Positions 61,221-64,000 of a DNA stretch of 64,000 nucleotides are shown here, in pieces. Source of the DNA: Hirudo medicinalis (taxonomy: Eukaryota; Annelida; Clitellata; Hirudinida; Hirudinidae); NCBI GenBank assembly GCA_011800805.1, contig MPNW01000015.1, positions 567,350-631,349 of the forward strand, written 5' to 3'. Position numbers and translations under genes: made by a program. The notes beneath the pieces were generated by a model that saw only the letters and a program-made list of their open reading frames with translations, did no database searches and had not been told where the DNA came from. Numbering within the stretch: position 1 is the first letter of the stretch; every line of letters starts with the position of its first letter.

Positions 61221-63359
61221 GGTGAAAAAATGCTTGACAAACTGACAAACTTAACCCTAGAAAGCGTGCTTACTACGGTCAAATTTCGAAGTAGCCCACA
61301 TTAGAATCAGATTTTAAGCAGTATGTCTTGGAACAATGGAAAAAAGGCCTATGGATATCAATAATAAGATTAAAGTTTAAAGCGATGATGTTGGCATGAG
61401 AAAATTGTCGATTTAAATCATTTGAATTCAAAGGAGCTTCTTCTTGAACCTCAAAATTCATAAAGAGAAGCGAGATGTCCATGCGGACCAGGCTTCCTGG
61501 GGATTGATTTAAAACGAAATGCCGTCGCTTTGCGACAAAGATCAGCCAAAGAAATGTTGAAAATATTGGTTCAGCATTCCTGAAATTTAAATAAAAGCAT
61601 TAAAGCCTGAATATAATCAAAGGTGTTAAACATGATATTGTACAATTCAGAATTGATTTACATATACAATGTTTTCAGCAATGACTGATTTCATGGACTC
61701 TTAACCATCTACATTTCAGAGACTTCAGAATAAAAAAAAGTCCCACAAGTGCTTTATAATCAAGAACCCTATAGATCCATATAGGATGGAACACTAATCT
61801 GTACATCCAATAGGCTTGCTAATTGCAAGCAACAAGCGCTAAAACAAGATGTTTATGCAGATGTACAATGCTGTGAGACATATCTTCACTGGGAAAGCAT
61901 GGAACGAATAAGACAGAGCTGCAACCACCAGACAAAATTGAGACCAAAACAGATTTTAAGCTACATATTATCTTTGCCATCCAATGGTCTTAGTGATATG
62001 TTCTTGGAGCTATGATGTGAAAATAAATTGACTCATCACTCATCACCGAGAAAAGCCAAAGCCAATGGTAATAATTCCTTTTACTTATCTCAATTCTTAT
62101 AACTAGTGCCAAAAAAGGGGTTAAGTCTCTCCTTTTGTAGTCCAACAATGATTGCAAAAGACTGGCATTGCTAATTGAACCTATTTAATTTTCCAAAGAG
62201 AAGTGTTCAGATAGTTTATATAACAAATCCAATCCATTAAAAGGTTGAAGATATTATTACAATGAGATCATGCAAGTGATGTCTGCTCTTGTTAGTGAAG
62301 CAAGTGTTAGAAAAACAGAAAAAACTAAATCACCCTGTCCAAAATAGATTGGGAGTATCCATCTTTTGACGATGTCTCAACCAATATGTTACGAAAGATT
62401 ACTCAAATTTTAGTATATTATGTAAATTGTGCTTCGAAAGTTCTATATTGAATTTGGTGAAATATTTTCAAAATCCCAAAAATGTGTTTTTATAGCAAGC
62501 ATAAAACAACACGCAGAGGAGTATAAGGAGCGTGATAATAAGGTATATATTTGTGTATTTGTATTTGTGGTCTCTTAAATGAGAAATACCAAAATATTTT
62601 GACGCATTGATTTAAAAATTACCAAAACGGGATTTCGAGGCGTCCAATAACCATGCTGATATTATGTCTTCCGTGACGAAACTAGTCAATGTTACTCAAT
62701 CAAAATCTCATCATTCCAGCATAGACTTTTCAAAACATTCCTTAAACTGATTAAATAACTTTTTGATTAAACATACATTTGGAAATAATAAATTGTTTTC
62801 CATGAAATGGTGATCTCATTAGGCACATAATATATAATATCTTTACATAACCGTTGAAAAGCTCCCCTTCTTTCTGATTATATCTTCTTCCTCGTGAAAA
62901 TGACTGAGGCTTCGATTCGGTGTCTAACAAATTAGACCAGCTTCTGTTGAAGCCGTAATAGTCTGTAATAGCCGCTCAGTTGAGAATTAAAAACCCATAA
63001 CTTCCTTATTAATATGTTAATTAATAAGTAAAACGTTTAAAATGTTAAGTTTTAAATGTTTTTTTAGGGAGTCCTACCTCACGGTTCAACTCGATCCTTG
63101 TGCTCACGACTACAGTCATACACGTGACATTCAAGAGGAGATGTTAAGCTTGAATAATCATTCAAGCAGCAGGAATGTTTCGCCTTATGACATTGAATTC
63201 AATTTTAAACGAATTTCTAATTTCCGATAACTTACGTTCATTTATCAATTGACATGCTCAATTTCTAAATAAATATATAAATTGTCGGTTGTTATTTTTT
63301 TAAATTTTATTAGAATTGATTTATATAAAACAATTTGTGATTTGGGAGGCTATGAACCT

Positions 63360-63564
63360 TAGGCTGGCTGAGTCTGTGTAGGGACGTCCAAATTTATCCA
63401 GGGTGTCGACAGGATCAATGATTCCTCCGGTGGTGCACACATAATAACAATTGTTCATTAACGTCCGTTGCATAGCTAGATGATTAGGACGGTGCTCCGC
63501 AACGGGATTCGAACCCCTGCTGCATCATGAGAGGCGCAAGTCTTAACCATTAGACTACGCGGGA
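63360..63564 (-). mobile_element. tRNA-headed SINE
   Basis: The head (63564-63496, minus strand) is tRNA-like: A box TAGTCTAATGG, perfect D stem GTCT/AGAC, and B box GGTTCGAATCC. The acceptor stem needs a one-base bulge and the anticodon and T stems have mismatches, so it is not a working tRNA (Glu-like CTC at the anticodon place). Non-tRNA sequence follows in the same orientation to about 63360, as expected for a SINE body. Confidence 0.6.
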
Positions 63565-63957
63565 AATACTACGTACATACATTACGTGGCTTAGTCTTTA
63601 ACTGTTTGTAAAGAATAATTAATAAAACTATTTCAATATTCCTTAGGTATAAAGTCGTTTTAAAAATAGATCACAAACAATTCTAATATTATTCAGAATC
63701 ATTTTTGTTGGAATTTTTTAATTCTTAGGACGTTATTTCTTTGCGATTTCTTTGGTTCTTGTTCCTGTTTGGTTGTTGCGTTGTCGAGCTGACATTTCGT
63801 GTCAATAAATCTTGTTTGCTAATAAACCTCAGCGATTTCAACAGGTTATGGGCCCATAACCCGAAAACCAGACGATTTTGCGCAAGTAGTAGATTTGTGA
63901 CATTTTTAAATTCGTGACGTTTTACTTTTATCGGAGTCGTTTGAAGACTAATAAAAA

Positions 63958-64000
63958 ATGGCGAACTCGTTAGAGGAGTTGCAACGTCAGATGTTACAGC
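63958..64000 (+). CDS. 5' end of a gene cut by the window edge
   Basis: ATG at 63958 (context AAAAAATGG) opens MANSLEELQRQMLQ and runs off the end. Too short to identify; the composition (Glu/Leu/Gln) suggests a helical start. Confidence 0.4.
   Translation, partial: MANSLEELQRQMLQ

Larger units (their letters stand above)
57564..63957. other. Repeat-dominated interval, no supported gene
   Basis: Open frames of up to 112 codons (57716-58054, plus strand) occur but have no splice context or recognisable domain. The interval holds a tandem duplication (59174-59340), two copies of a dispersed repeat, a mariner-type relic, and a tRNA-headed SINE. A possible last coding exon at 63068-63230 (after TTTTTTTAG; frame ...YLTVQLDPCAHDYSHTRD...) and a possible exon at 62498-62541 do not agree in phase. 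Confidence 0.4.

Noticed and set aside
63496..63564. Functional tRNA gene
   Set aside because: Acceptor, anticodon and T stems have mismatches or a bulge; better explained as a SINE head.

Overview
This is animal (bilaterian) nuclear DNA: AT-rich, intron-dense, with many short introns (roughly 50-700 bp) and genes on both strands, including homologues of bilaterian transcription factors (POU4, DMRT, PAR-bZIP), an ATP7 copper pump, calnexin, a DEG/ENaC channel, CFAP36 and an OXR1-type TLDc protein. Gene structure and repeat content would fit a small-genome spiralian such as an annelid or leech, but that is an impression and not something the sequence proves. Gene models here were built by hand from reading frames, splice sites and intron phase. 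About 78 introns were placed.

Layout. 1-3571 (+): the 3' half of an ATP7-type copper ATPase. 4738-6287 (+): a DM-domain factor. 7877-10846 (+): an M14 procarboxypeptidase with 11 exons. 10847-15780: a gene-poor, repeat-rich stretch. 15781-16990 (+): a PAR-bZIP factor. 17577-23766 (-): calnexin in 20 exons, whose 2.65-kb intron 9 holds, antisense, a heat-shock-type promoter, a decayed transposon protein and a solo LTR. 24590-24972 (-): a small tail-anchored-looking protein with a frame break. 25775-27654 (-) and 28229-31091 (+): a Shroom (ASD2) homologue and CFAP36, head to head. 31308-32926 (-): a DEG/ENaC channel with an apparent frameshift. 34026-37840 (+): a LysM/GRAM-like/C2/TLDc protein. 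38287-41823 (-): POU4 (Brn3). 46690-48093 (+): a C2H2 zinc-finger protein. 49768-50921 (-): a YdjC-type carbohydrate deacetylase. 51-64 kb: mostly repeats (a hammerhead-like motif, hAT-like element, mariner relic, SINE, large palindrome) with a few unidentified exons. A gene start is cut off at the right edge (63958).

The neighbours do not form a pathway. Calnexin and carboxypeptidase belong to the secretory pathway; POU4, DMRT, PAR-bZIP and the zinc-finger protein are transcriptional regulators. The most unusual points are: three GC-AG introns; an Arg in the specificity pocket of the carboxypeptidase (acidic C-terminal preference predicted); a C2 domain inside an OXR1-like protein; the heat-shock promoter and transposon relic inside the calnexin intron; and a hammerhead-like motif at 51.7 kb. 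I found no CRISPR array, operon or rRNA gene.
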